NCBI RefSeq assembly: GCF_025630775.1
Contig: NZ_JAOSZE010000007.1
Location: 1-64,000 of the forward strand
Reading direction: 5' to 3'
Source: Actinoplanes sp. KI2
GTDB lineage: Bacteria; Actinomycetota; Actinomycetes; Mycobacteriales; Micromonosporaceae
DNA: 64,000 nucleotides
The notes below the pieces were generated by a model, which was given only the letters and a program-made list of their open reading frames with translations, was not told where the DNA came from and searched no databases. The first letter of the stretch is position 1. Each line of letters starts with the position of its first letter. Made by a program: the position numbers and the translations under genes. Shown in pieces: positions 1 to 7,919 of the stretch.

Positions 1-88
1 CACCCTCTCGATCCTCCCCATGATCATCATCTACGCCATCTTCCAACGACAAATCCAAGCAGGACTGACCGCCGGCGCCGTCAAATAA
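1..88 (+). CDS. C-terminal end of a sugar ABC transporter permease (MalG type), partial
   Basis: The first 88 bases read in frame from base 2 as TLSILPMIIIYAIF, then QRQIQAGLTAGAVK and a stop. This is the standard C-terminus of the MalG-type carbohydrate ABC permeases (BPD_transp_1, CUT1 family): a last transmembrane helix followed by QR...GLTAGAVK. The protein sits in the membrane and forms half of the translocation pore of a sugar importer. Only the last 28 residues are inside the window, so the substrate cannot be judged. It is probably the last gene of an operon lying to the left, because the next gene is on the opposite strand 21 bases away. Confidence 0.8.
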   Translation, partial: TLSILPMIIIYAIFQRQIQAGLTAGAVK

Positions 89-109
89 GGGCTTCGATCG
101 ATCGGGTCA

Positions 110-754
110 TCACCACGAGTCGACGTGCAGTACCTCGTCGAGTGGCTGGCGCGCGGCACGGCGAAACGTCTCTCCGGTGTGGTAGGCGACCGGGATGAGC
201 ACGCCCTGACGGACGTCTTCCGGGAGGCCGAGCAGCGCGGCGATCTCCCGCTCGTACCTCAGGTGCAGCGTCGTCCACGCCGTGCCGAGCCCGCGAGCAC
301 GGGCCGCGAGCATGAAGCTCCACGCCGCCGGCAGCAGTGACCCCCACAGGCCGGCCTGGTTGCCCTCGGGCAGCCTGCCGCCGCTGACGCGCAGACAGGG
401 AATCACCAGGGCGGGCACGTCGCCCATGTGCTCACCGAGGTAGGCGACGCTGTCACCGACCCGGCGCTGCACCGGGCCGCGCAGCGCGTCGGTCGCGAAC
501 AACTTGCCGGCCGCCCCGTCCGAGGCAAGATAAGCCTCGACCGCCTTGCGGTAGAACTCGCCCACCGCCGCCCGGCGCGCCGGGTCCGTGACCACCACCC
601 ACTGCCACGACTGCCGGTTGGAACCGCTCGGCGCCTGCAGGGCGATCTCGAGGCACTCGCGGATCACCTCCATCGGCACCGGCCGGCTCAGATCGAGGCG
701 CTTGCGCACCGATCGCGTCGTGGTCAGCAGCTCGTCCGGGGTCAGCACAGGCAT
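110..754 (-). CDS. Nitroreductase family FMN-dependent oxidoreductase
   Basis: The 214-residue protein begins MPVLTPDELLTTTRSVRKRL and has the classic nitroreductase layout. The RSVRKRLD segment near residue 15 and the APSGSNRQSWQW segment near residue 45 are the usual FMN-contacting regions, and GTAWTTLH near residue 160 is the second flavin loop. Members of this family are soluble FMN homodimers that reduce nitro groups, quinones or enones with NAD(P)H; the physiological substrate is unknown here. An open frame continues further upstream, but the family alignment begins at this Met and the extension has no family similarity, so I chose the ATG whose complement is at 752-754. It is divergent from the L7/L12-domain gene at 824. 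Confidence 0.85.
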   Translation of the reverse strand: MPVLTPDELLTTTRSVRKRLDLSRPVPMEVIRECLEIALQAPSGSNRQSWQWVVVTDPARRAAVGEFYRKAVEAYLASDGAAGKLFATDALRGPVQRRVGDSVAYLGEHMGDVPALVIPCLRVSGGRLPEGNQAGLWGSLLPAAWSFMLAARARGLGTAWTTLHLRYEREIAALLGLPEDVRQGVLIPVAYHTGETFRRAARQPLDEVLHVDSW

Positions 755-823
755 GGTCGCATTCTGCCCCAGCGAATGCCCACACCGGACGCATATGTAG
801 CGCATGGCTGGTTCGATGAGTCG

Positions 824-1129
824 ATGAGCCCCTTCGAAACGACCTTGCTTGTCATCGCCACGATCGGGTCGCTCGCGGCCGCGGCCGGGGCCTGGTTTCA
901 GGAACGGCGCAGCACGGCGACCCAGCTGACGGCCATTCAGCGGAGACTTGACCTGGTGATGAACCACCTTGGCATCGCCGCGCCCGAGGAGGCCGAGGTG
1001 GTCCATCACCTGGAGAACGGGCGGATGATCGAAGCCGTCCGGGCCTACCGCAAGCACACGGGCGCGAGCCTGCTCGAGGCCAAGCAAGCGGTCGACCGTA
1101 TCGCCGCCGGCCGCCACGGCGACCCGTGA
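824..1129 (+). CDS. Small membrane-anchored protein with ribosomal L7/L12 C-terminal-like domain
   Basis: The 101-residue protein starts MSPFETTLLVIATIGSLAAA, a single hydrophobic N-terminal segment (about residues 7-24). A basic stretch follows, and then a region near residues 55-95 reading VVHHLENGRMIEAVRAYRKH and SLLEAKQAVDRIAA. That last part resembles the C-terminal helical domain of ribosomal protein L7/L12, which binds translation factors. In actinomycetes, short proteins pairing a transmembrane helix with this domain are common but uncharacterised, so the function is unknown. A weak RBS (GATGAG) precedes the ATG. It is a single gene, divergent from the nitroreductase. Confidence 0.65.
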   Translation: MSPFETTLLVIATIGSLAAAAGAWFQERRSTATQLTAIQRRLDLVMNHLGIAAPEEAEVVHHLENGRMIEAVRAYRKHTGASLLEAKQAVDRIAAGRHGDP

Positions 1130-1268
1130 CGCGCGACGGCACTGATCCACTCGGTGACCGCGGACAGCGAGAGCCGGGCCCGCTCGTCATCGCGAATTAA
1201 CGCGGCGGAACCTGGCGGTAACGCCGCAGAACCGCTTCCGGAACACCCGGGCTCCAACCTCAGGTCCA

Positions 1269-1290
1269 TTACCTGTCAGACGACAGATAA
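1269..1290 (+). promoter_or_regulatory. Near-palindromic operator upstream of the nitrogen operon (candidate TetR site)
   Basis: Half-sites TTA-x-CTGTC (1269-1277) and GACAG-x-TAA (1282-1290) are symmetric around 1279/1280, with 8 of 11 base pairs matching. The site lies 20 bp before the permease ATG and just before its RBS (GGAGGTGGAG). The operon ends in a TetR-family regulator, which commonly autoregulates from this kind of 20-22 bp palindrome. Binding is inferred, not shown. Confidence 0.5.
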
Positions 1291-1310
1291 GACCCGCCGG
1301 AGGTGGAGTC

Positions 1311-2879
1311 ATGAGCGCAACCGAGTCCGCGCCCGTCCGCAGCGCGGACGTCGACCTTGGTCACATCGGCTATAAGCAGGAACTGCGCCGAGGCGTCGGG
1401 ACGTTCGCGTCCTTCGCCGCGGGCTTCTCCTTCGTTTCGATCCTGACAACGGTGTTCCAGCTCTTCGGGCTGGGCTTCCTGCTGGGCGGGGCCTCGTTCT
1501 TCTGGTCCTGGCCGGTGGTGTTCGCCGGGCAGCTGTGTGTCGCGCTGTGCTTCTCCGAGCTGGCCGGCCGCTGGCCGGTGTCCGGTGCGATCTTCCAGTG
1601 GTCGAGCCGGCTGGCCGGGGTGAGCTGGGGCTTCTTCACCGGTTGGATCATGGTGATCGGTCAGATCCTCACCGTCGCCGTCGCGGCGATCGCCATGCAG
1701 GCCGTGCTGCCGGCCATCTGGTCGGGCTTCCAGGTGGTCGGCGGCTCGTCGGCCGACCCGTCGATCCTCTCCGCGACCGGGGCGCAGAACGCGGTCATCC
1801 TCGGCGTCCTCCTACTGACGATCACGACGCTGGTGAACGCGCTGGGCATCCGGCAGATGGCGGCGGCCACCAGCGTCGGCGTCGCGGTGGAGATCGTCGG
1901 CGTGATCGTGCTGGTCGGAGTGCTGTTCGCGCTCTCCGAGCGGGGCCCGTCGGTGGTCCTGCACCACACCGGCTGGACCGGCAGCGGCCCGTACTTCTTC
2001 GCCTGGCTGGCCTCCGCGCTGATGGCCGCCTACGTCATGGTCGGCTTCGACTCGGCCGGCGAGCTGGCGGAGGAGACCCACGCGCCGCGCAAGACCACGC
2101 CGAAGACGATCATCCGGGCGCTGACCACCTCGGGCCTGGGTGGCGGCCTGCTGATCCTGGCCGCGCTGATGGCCGCCCCCAGCCTCACCGACGGCAACCT
2201 CTCCTCGCTGGGTCTGTCGTGGGTGCTGACCGAGCGGCTCGGCGGCGTGCTGGGCCGGCTGCTGCTCTGCTGCGTCGCGGTTGCGGTCTTCGCCTGCACG
2301 CTGGCCTGCCAGACCTCCGGTGCCCGGATGATGTACTCGATGTCGCGCGAGGGTGCCTTCCCGTTCGGCAAGGCGCTCGGCAAGGTCTCGCCGCGCACCG
2401 GGGCGCCGATCCGCGCCTCGATCGTGGTGGGCGCCGGCGCGGTGATCGCGCTGCTCGTCAACATCAACTCCACGACGATCTTCACGGCGCTCTCCAGCAT
2501 CTGCATCGCGATGCTCTACATCGGTTACCTCGGCGTCACCCTCCCGCTGCTGGTGGTGCGCATCCGGCACCGCAACACCGACCGGTTCCCGGCCGGGGTG
2601 GACGAGGACGGCAAGCCGCTGTTCTCGATGGGCCGGCTCGGCCTCGCCGTCACCGTACTGGCGGTGATCTACCAAGTGATCATGGTGGTCAACCTGATGT
2701 GGCCGCGGACGGAGATCTACGACCTCTCGCCGGACGGGAACTGGATGCTGCAGTACAGCGCCGTGCTGCTGGTCGCGGCGGTGCTGGCCGTCGGCGCCGG
2801 TTACTTCGGATACAAGCGGCTGCACCGGCGGATCGAGTTGGTCCACGTTCCCCACACCCACGTGCCGGCCGAAGCATGA
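1311..2879 (+). CDS. APC superfamily amino acid/urea-type permease
   Basis: This 522-residue integral membrane protein has about 12 hydrophobic segments and begins MSATESAPVRSADVDLGHIG. The GVGTFASFAAGFSFVSILT segment near residue 27 and GFDSAGELAEETHAPRKTTP near residue 243 are the APC-family signature regions, the latter like the conserved EE-T/P loop of amino acid/polyamine/choline permeases. Permeases of this type often lead urea carboxylase/allophanate hydrolase operons and are taken to import the nitrogen substrate (urea, guanidine or an amide). A strong RBS (GGAGGTGG) precedes the ATG. The stop overlaps the next start as ATGA, showing translational coupling with the DUF1989 gene. Confidence 0.85.
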   Translation: MSATESAPVRSADVDLGHIGYKQELRRGVGTFASFAAGFSFVSILTTVFQLFGLGFLLGGASFFWSWPVVFAGQLCVALCFSELAGRWPVSGAIFQWSSRLAGVSWGFFTGWIMVIGQILTVAVAAIAMQAVLPAIWSGFQVVGGSSADPSILSATGAQNAVILGVLLLTITTLVNALGIRQMAAATSVGVAVEIVGVIVLVGVLFALSERGPSVVLHHTGWTGSGPYFFAWLASALMAAYVMVGFDSAGELAEETHAPRKTTPKTIIRALTTSGLGGGLLILAALMAAPSLTDGNLSSLGLSWVLTERLGGVLGRLLLCCVAVAVFACTLACQTSGARMMYSMSREGAFPFGKALGKVSPRTGAPIRASIVVGAGAVIALLVNINSTTIFTALSSICIAMLYIGYLGVTLPLLVVRIRHRNTDRFPAGVDEDGKPLFSMGRLGLAVTVLAVIYQVIMVVNLMWPRTEIYDLSPDGNWMLQYSAVLLVAAVLAVGAGYFGYKRLHRRIELVHVPHTHVPAEA

Positions 2880-3721
2880 ACGTACGCGCGGAACACCGCA
2901 CCGACAGCGTCCTCAACGCCCGGGACGACGCCCGCGCCCAGACCGGGCTGAGCAGCGAGTGGATGCCGTATCTGCCCGCGTCGAGCAGCCCGTTCGCCCC
3001 GCCCGGAATCGACCCGGCCACGCTCACCTGGGCCGAGACGGTGGCGCCGGGCGGATATACGCACAAGGTGCTCGCCCGGGGCACGCGACTGCGCCTCGAC
3101 GATCCCACCGGACAGGCGTGCGCGCACCTGCTCGTCTACAACGCGCTCGAGCCGGTGGAGCGGCTGAACGTGGCCGACACGCTGAAGATCCCGTGGCAGG
3201 CGTACCTGGGTGCGGGCACGCCGCTGCTCTCCGGTGACGGGCGGGTGCTGGCCAGCCTGGTCGAGGACTCCTCGGGGCGCCACGACGCGTTCTGCGGCAC
3301 CACCACCGAGGCCTGGAACGAGAGCAGGTACGGCGACGCCCGGCCGGAGGGGCCGTCGCCCGCCGGGCGCAGCCTGTTCGTCAAGGCCGCCGCCAAGCAC
3401 GGCCTCACCCGCCGCGACCTGCCGCCCGGCGTCAGCTTCTTCCAGGGCATCCGGGTCGCGGCCGACGGCGCGCTCGACTGGCTCGGCTCGGCCGGCCCCG
3501 GTACGCACGTGACGCTCGTGGCGGAACTGCCGCTGCTGGTGCTGCTGGCCAACGTCGCACACCCGCGAGACCCCCGGCCCGAGTACGTGGTCGGGCCGCT
3601 GCGGGTCCATGCCTGGCGGGGCGCGGCCACCGGCCCGGCCGATCCGCGGTTCGGCGCCACCCCGGAGCTGAACCGCGCCTACCTCAACACCCTCGACTAC
3701 GCGGAGGCACGCGGGCTATGA
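2876..3721 (+). CDS. DUF1989 urea-carboxylase-associated protein, long type (putative carboxyguanidine deiminase subunit)
   Basis: This 281-residue protein overlaps the permease stop by four bases. It carries the DUF1989 core: TGQACAHLLVYNA near residue 78, ERLNVADTLKI near 97, and DAFCGTTTEAWNESRYG near 136, which holds the conserved Cys region. It corresponds to the longer of the two urea amidolyase associated proteins that travel with urea carboxylase. In bacteria where the carboxylase actually acts on guanidine, the two DUF1989 proteins form a carboxyguanidine deiminase (CgiAB) giving allophanate. That role is an inference for this gene. The following gene is its short paralogue and the two overlap by four bases, which suits a heteromeric enzyme. 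Confidence 0.8.
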   Translation: MNVRAEHRTDSVLNARDDARAQTGLSSEWMPYLPASSSPFAPPGIDPATLTWAETVAPGGYTHKVLARGTRLRLDDPTGQACAHLLVYNALEPVERLNVADTLKIPWQAYLGAGTPLLSGDGRVLASLVEDSSGRHDAFCGTTTEAWNESRYGDARPEGPSPAGRSLFVKAAAKHGLTRRDLPPGVSFFQGIRVAADGALDWLGSAGPGTHVTLVAELPLLVLLANVAHPRDPRPEYVVGPLRVHAWRGAATGPADPRFGATPELNRAYLNTLDYAEARGL

Positions 3722-4374
3722 CCGTCCTGGAATGGAGTGAGTCGCTGGTCGGCGGCGCCGTCGTGAAAGACGAGCGGGTGGCGCCGAACGCGTCCTGGTC
3801 GGGCGTCGTCACGGCCGGCGACGTGCTCACGATCGTCGACGTCGGCGGCAACCAGTCGGCGGACTGCCTGATCTACAACGCGCACGACCCGGACGAGCGG
3901 TACAGCGTGCCCGACACCCTCGCCTGGCAGGGCAACGCGTACGTCCGCACCGGCACCGTCCTGCGCAGCAACGAGGGACGCCCGCTGATGACGGTCGTCG
4001 CGAACGAGATCGACCGGCAGGACACCATCGGCGGGGCGTGCGGCAAGGAGTCCAACACCCTGCGCTACGGCCACCACGTGATGTTCCACCACGGCTGCCG
4101 GGAGAACTTCCTCAGCGAGGGAGCCAAGCACGGCCTCGGCGTACGGGATCTGGTCTCGAACTTGAATTGGTTCATGAACGTCCCGGTCGAGCCCGACGGC
4201 GCGCTCGGGATCGTGGACGGGATGTCGGGCCCGGGCAAGCGGGTGGCGGTCCGGGCCGAGATGGACGTGCTGGTGGTCGTCTCCAACTGCCCGCAGATGA
4301 ACAACCCGTGCAACGACTTCAACCCCACACCCCTGCGGATGATCGTGGTCCAGGCAGGAGGGGTGCAGCCGTGA
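3718..4374 (+). CDS. DUF1989 urea-carboxylase-associated protein, short type (putative deiminase partner)
   Basis: The 218-residue protein starts MTVLEWSESLVGGAVVKD. It contains the DUF1989 hallmarks: GNQSADCLIYNAHDPDERYS near residue 42, GGACGKESNTLRYGHHVMFH near 103, CRENFL near 126 and a C-terminal CNDFNPTPLRM. The conserved Cys, Glu and His residues are metal/active-site candidates. It is the short partner of the preceding DUF1989 protein. If the operon degrades guanidine the pair would convert carboxyguanidine to allophanate; if it degrades urea their role is unknown. ATGA and GTGA overlaps on both sides show a tightly coupled operon. Confidence 0.82.
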   Translation: MTVLEWSESLVGGAVVKDERVAPNASWSGVVTAGDVLTIVDVGGNQSADCLIYNAHDPDERYSVPDTLAWQGNAYVRTGTVLRSNEGRPLMTVVANEIDRQDTIGGACGKESNTLRYGHHVMFHHGCRENFLSEGAKHGLGVRDLVSNLNWFMNVPVEPDGALGIVDGMSGPGKRVAVRAEMDVLVVVSNCPQMNNPCNDFNPTPLRMIVVQAGGVQP

Positions 4375-7300
4375 GCACGGTGCTGATCGCCAACCGGGGC
4401 GAGATCGCGCGGCGGATCATCCGGACGGCCCGCGAGCGAAACCTGCGTACGGTCGCGGTCTTCTCCGACGCCGACCGGGCCGCGCCGCACGTGCGTGAGG
4501 CCGACGCCGCGGTCCGGCTCGGCCCGGCACCCGCCCGGGACTCGTACCTGCGGCGCGATCTGATCCTCGCGGCCGCGCTGAGCCATGGCGCCGACATCAT
4601 CCACCCCGGCTACGGATTCCTCTCCGAGAGCGCCGAGTTCGCCCGCGAGGTGGAGGCGGCCGGCCTCCGGTTCGCCGGCCCGACGCCCGAGCAGATCGTC
4701 GCGTTCGGCGCCAAGCACACGGCGCGGGCGCTGGCCGAACAGGCCGGCGTTCCGCTGCTGGCCGGCACCGGGCTGCTCGGCTCGGCCGACGAGGCGGTGG
4801 CCGCGGCGGAGGCGATCGGCCTGCCGGTGATGCTGAAGGCGACCGGCGGCGGAGGCGGTATCGGCATGCAGGCCTGCGCCTCGCCCGACGAGGTCCGCGC
4901 GGCCTTCGAACGGGTCGAGGCGCTGGCCCGCGCCAACTTCGACTCCGCCGGGGTCTTCCTCGAACGGCTGGTCCGGCCCGCCCGCCACGTCGAGGTGCAG
5001 GTCTTCGGCGACGGCGCGGGGCGGATCGCGGTGCTCGGGGACCGGGACTGCTCGCTGCAGCGGCGCAACCAGAAGGTGCTCGAGGAGGCGCCCGCGCCGG
5101 GCCTGCCCGAGCCGGTCCGGCAGCGGCTGCACGAAAGCGCGCGAACGCTGCTGGCCACGGTGAACTACCGGGGCGCCGGCACGGTCGAGTTCGTGTACGA
5201 CCCGGTCCGGGAGGAGGCCGCCTTCCTGGAGGTCAACACCCGGCTGCAGGTCGAGCACCCGGTCACCGAGGAGGTCTTCGGGGTCGACCTGGTGGCGCTG
5301 CAGCTGGAGCTGGCCGGCGCCGGGTCGGTGGATCCCGCGATCTTCGAGCGGGAGTGGCGGCCGTCCGGGTTCGCGGTGGAGGCGCGGGTCTACGCCGAGG
5401 ACCCGGCGAAGGATTCGCTGCCCTCCTCCGGCCTGGTCACCCGGGCCGAGTTCCCGCCGGGCGTACGGGTCGACGGCTACGTCGAGACGGGCCTGGAAGT
5501 CTCGCCGTTCTACGACCCGATGCTCGCCAAAATCATCGCTGTCGGCGACACCCGCGACCAGGCCCTCGAACGGCTCGGCGCGGCCCTGGACGCGACCCGG
5601 ATCGACGGCATCGTCACCAACCTGGGGCTGCTGCGCTCGCTCACCGACGAGCCTGCCCTGCGCGCCGCCACCCACAGCACCACGACGCTGCGGACCACGA
5701 CCGACCCCCGGCCGCGGATCGACGTGCTCGCACCGGGGCCGATGACCACCGTTCAGGAACTGCCGGGACGGCTCGGGTACTGGCACGTCGGGGTACCGCC
5801 GAGCGGGCCGTTCGACGCCGTCTCGTTCGCCGAGGCGAACCTCGCCGTCGGCAATCCGGCCACGAAGCCGGCGCTGGAGGTCACCGCGGGCGGCCTGTCA
5901 CTCCGCTTCTCCGCGCCGTCGGTCGTCGCGGTGACCGGCGCGCCGGTGCCGCTGTTCTTGGACGAGGAGCCGGCCGAGCTGTGGACCGCTCTGTCGGTGC
6001 CGGCCGGGGGAGTGCTCACCCTCGGCGCATCGACCGGGCCCGGGCTGCGCACGTACGTCGCGGTCGGCGGCGGCCTGGACGTGCCGTCCTATCTGGGCAG
6101 CGCGGCCACGTTCACGCTCGGCGGGTTCGGCGGCCACGGCGGCCGGGCACTGCTCGCCGGCGACGTGCTGCGGCCCGGTTCTCCCACCGGGTTTACCGAA
6201 GGGTGCACGCCGCTCGAGCGCCGGCCCCACCTGACCGACACCTGGCAGATCGGGGTCACCGAGGGACCGCACGCCGCCCCGGAGTTCTTCACCCGGGCCG
6301 ACATCGAGACCCTCTACGCCACCGACTACCAGGTGCACCACAACTCCGCACGGACCGGCATCCGGTTGATCGGCCCGAAGCCCGCCTGGGCCCGGCCGGA
6401 CGGCGGCGAGGCGGGCCTGCACCCGTCGAACATCCACGACACCCCGTACGCGGTCGGGGCTCTGGACTTCACCGGCGACACCCCGATCATCCTCGGGCCC
6501 GACGGGCCGTCCCTGGGCGGCTTCGTCTGCCCGGCGGTGGTGGCCAGCGGGGAGCTGTGGAAGCTCGGCCAGCTCCGGCCCGGCGACACCGTACGGTTCG
6601 TGCCGGTCCGGGAGGCCGACGCGGCCGGTCTGGTCAGCCGCCGCGGTGCGCCCGCGGTCGCCACCCGGGGCGGCGACGGTGACGACGGCGTCCTCGGCCG
6701 GATCGAGGCGGGCGCGGATCGCCCGGCGGTCACCTACCGGCGCGACGGCGACGACAACGTGCTGGTCGAGTACGGGCCGATGGAGCTCGACCTGGCGCTG
6801 CGCATGCGGGTGCACGCGCTGCAGGAGACCCTCGCCCGGCACCGGCCCGCGGGAATCCTCGACGTCACGCCCGGCATCAGGTCGTTGCAGGTCCACACCG
6901 ACGCGAGCGTGCTGAAGGCGCGCGACGTGGCGGCCCTGCTGCGCGAGCTGGAGGCCGAGGTGCCACCCACCCACGAACTGGCCGTACCCTCGCGCACCGT
7001 CCGACTGCCGCTGAGCTGGGACGATCCGGCCACCCGGCTGGCGATCGAGCGGTACATGGCCGGCGTCCGCGACGACGCGCCCTGGTGCCCGTGGAACATC
7101 GAGTTCATCCGCCGGATCAACGGCCTGGACACCACCGGCGACGTCTACCGCACGGTGTTCGACGCGAGCTATCTCGTGCTCGGGCTCGGTGACGTCTACC
7201 TGGGCGCGCCGGTCGCCACCCCGCTGGACCCGCGGCACCGGCTGGTCACCACGAAGTACAACCCGGCCCGTACGTGGACGGCGGAGAACTCGGTGGGCAT

Positions 7301-7919
7301 CGGCGGGGCGTACCTGTGCATCTACGGCATGGAGGGTCCCGGCGGCTACCAGTTCGTCGGCCGTACGGTGCAGGTCTGGAACCGCTTCCGCTACCGCGAC
7401 CAGCCGTGGGCGCTGCGGTTCTTCGACCGGATCGAGTGGTATCCGGTGACCGCCGAGGAACTGCTCGAACTCCGCGCCGAGAGCGACGCGGGCCGGCTCG
7501 CCCTCGACACCGCCGAGGGGTCGTTCTCGCTGGCGGAGTACAACGCGTTCCTGGCCGCGAACGCGGAGTCGATCGCCGCATTCCGCCGCCGGCAGTCGGC
7601 CGCGTTCGAGGAGGAGAAGGAGCGCTGGCGGGCCGCCGGCGAGTTCGACCGGCGGGACGCCGAGCCGCCGGCGCCGACCTCGGAAGTGGCGCTGCCGACG
7701 GGCGCTACGGCGGTGACCGCGCCGTTCACGGCCACGGTCTGGCAGATAGCCGCGGCCCCCGGCGACGTACTGACCGCCGGTGACCCGGTGTTGTCCGTGG
7801 AGGCGATGAAGATGGAGGCGAAGGTGACCACACCGGTGCCCGGCACCCTGGTGGAGCTGTATGTGAAGGCCGGGGAGCAGGTCGCACCGGGCCAGATCCT
7901 CGCGGCGGTGCGGTCGTGA
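4371..7919 (+). CDS. Biotin-dependent urea/guanidine carboxylase
   Basis: The 1182-residue multidomain protein begins at a GTG inside the previous stop (GTGA). Residues 1-450 are a biotin carboxylase: STVLIANRGEIARRIIRTAR at the start, ATP-grasp loop GGGGIGMQA near 160, and EVNTRLQVEHPVTEE near 290. Residues of about 460-1050 are KipI/KipA-like (AHS1/AHS2) carboxyltransferase halves, including DVYLGAPVATPLDPRHR and KYNPARTWTAENSVGIGGAY near 961. A C-terminal BCCP domain has VEAMKMEAKV, with the biotinylated Lys near residue 1146. It uses ATP and bicarbonate to carboxylate urea or guanidine. Sequence reading alone does not decide the substrate; the two adjacent DUF1989 genes favour guanidine. 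Length is normal for the bacterial enzyme without a fused hydrolase. Confidence 0.92.
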   Translation: MSTVLIANRGEIARRIIRTARERNLRTVAVFSDADRAAPHVREADAAVRLGPAPARDSYLRRDLILAAALSHGADIIHPGYGFLSESAEFAREVEAAGLRFAGPTPEQIVAFGAKHTARALAEQAGVPLLAGTGLLGSADEAVAAAEAIGLPVMLKATGGGGGIGMQACASPDEVRAAFERVEALARANFDSAGVFLERLVRPARHVEVQVFGDGAGRIAVLGDRDCSLQRRNQKVLEEAPAPGLPEPVRQRLHESARTLLATVNYRGAGTVEFVYDPVREEAAFLEVNTRLQVEHPVTEEVFGVDLVALQLELAGAGSVDPAIFEREWRPSGFAVEARVYAEDPAKDSLPSSGLVTRAEFPPGVRVDGYVETGLEVSPFYDPMLAKIIAVGDTRDQALERLGAALDATRIDGIVTNLGLLRSLTDEPALRAATHSTTTLRTTTDPRPRIDVLAPGPMTTVQELPGRLGYWHVGVPPSGPFDAVSFAEANLAVGNPATKPALEVTAGGLSLRFSAPSVVAVTGAPVPLFLDEEPAELWTALSVPAGGVLTLGASTGPGLRTYVAVGGGLDVPSYLGSAATFTLGGFGGHGGRALLAGDVLRPGSPTGFTEGCTPLERRPHLTDTWQIGVTEGPHAAPEFFTRADIETLYATDYQVHHNSARTGIRLIGPKPAWARPDGGEAGLHPSNIHDTPYAVGALDFTGDTPIILGPDGPSLGGFVCPAVVASGELWKLGQLRPGDTVRFVPVREADAAGLVSRRGAPAVATRGGDGDDGVLGRIEAGADRPAVTYRRDGDDNVLVEYGPMELDLALRMRVHALQETLARHRPAGILDVTPGIRSLQVHTDASVLKARDVAALLRELEAEVPPTHELAVPSRTVRLPLSWDDPATRLAIERYMAGVRDDAPWCPWNIEFIRRINGLDTTGDVYRTVFDASYLVLGLGDVYLGAPVATPLDPRHRLVTTKYNPARTWTAENSVGIGGAYLCIYGMEGPGGYQFVGRTVQVWNRFRYRDQPWALRFFDRIEWYPVTAEELLELRAESDAGRLALDTAEGSFSLAEYNAFLAANAESIAAFRRRQSAAFEEEKERWRAAGEFDRRDAEPPAPTSEVALPTGATAVTAPFTATVWQIAAAPGDVLTAGDPVLSVEAMKMEAKVTTPVPGTLVELYVKAGEQVAPGQILAAVRS

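Noticed and set aside
110..1150. 346-residue form of the nitroreductase
   Set aside because: The extra 132 residues overlap the L7/L12-domain gene on the other strand and have no nitroreductase similarity. The family start is at 754.
1205..1230. GC hairpin (GGCG-GTAA-CGCC) before the nitrogen operon as a guanidine-II riboswitch
   Set aside because: Guanidine-II needs two hairpins with ACGR loops, and guanidine-I a larger conserved core. Neither is present, so no riboswitch is called.
1812..2861. Long open frames opposite or out of phase with real genes (for example minus strand over the APC permease, 15 kb and 50-60 kb regions)
   Set aside because: These are shadows of GC-rich coding sequence. 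Their translations are Arg/Gly/Ala/Pro-rich, without domains, and lie over genes with strong family evidence.
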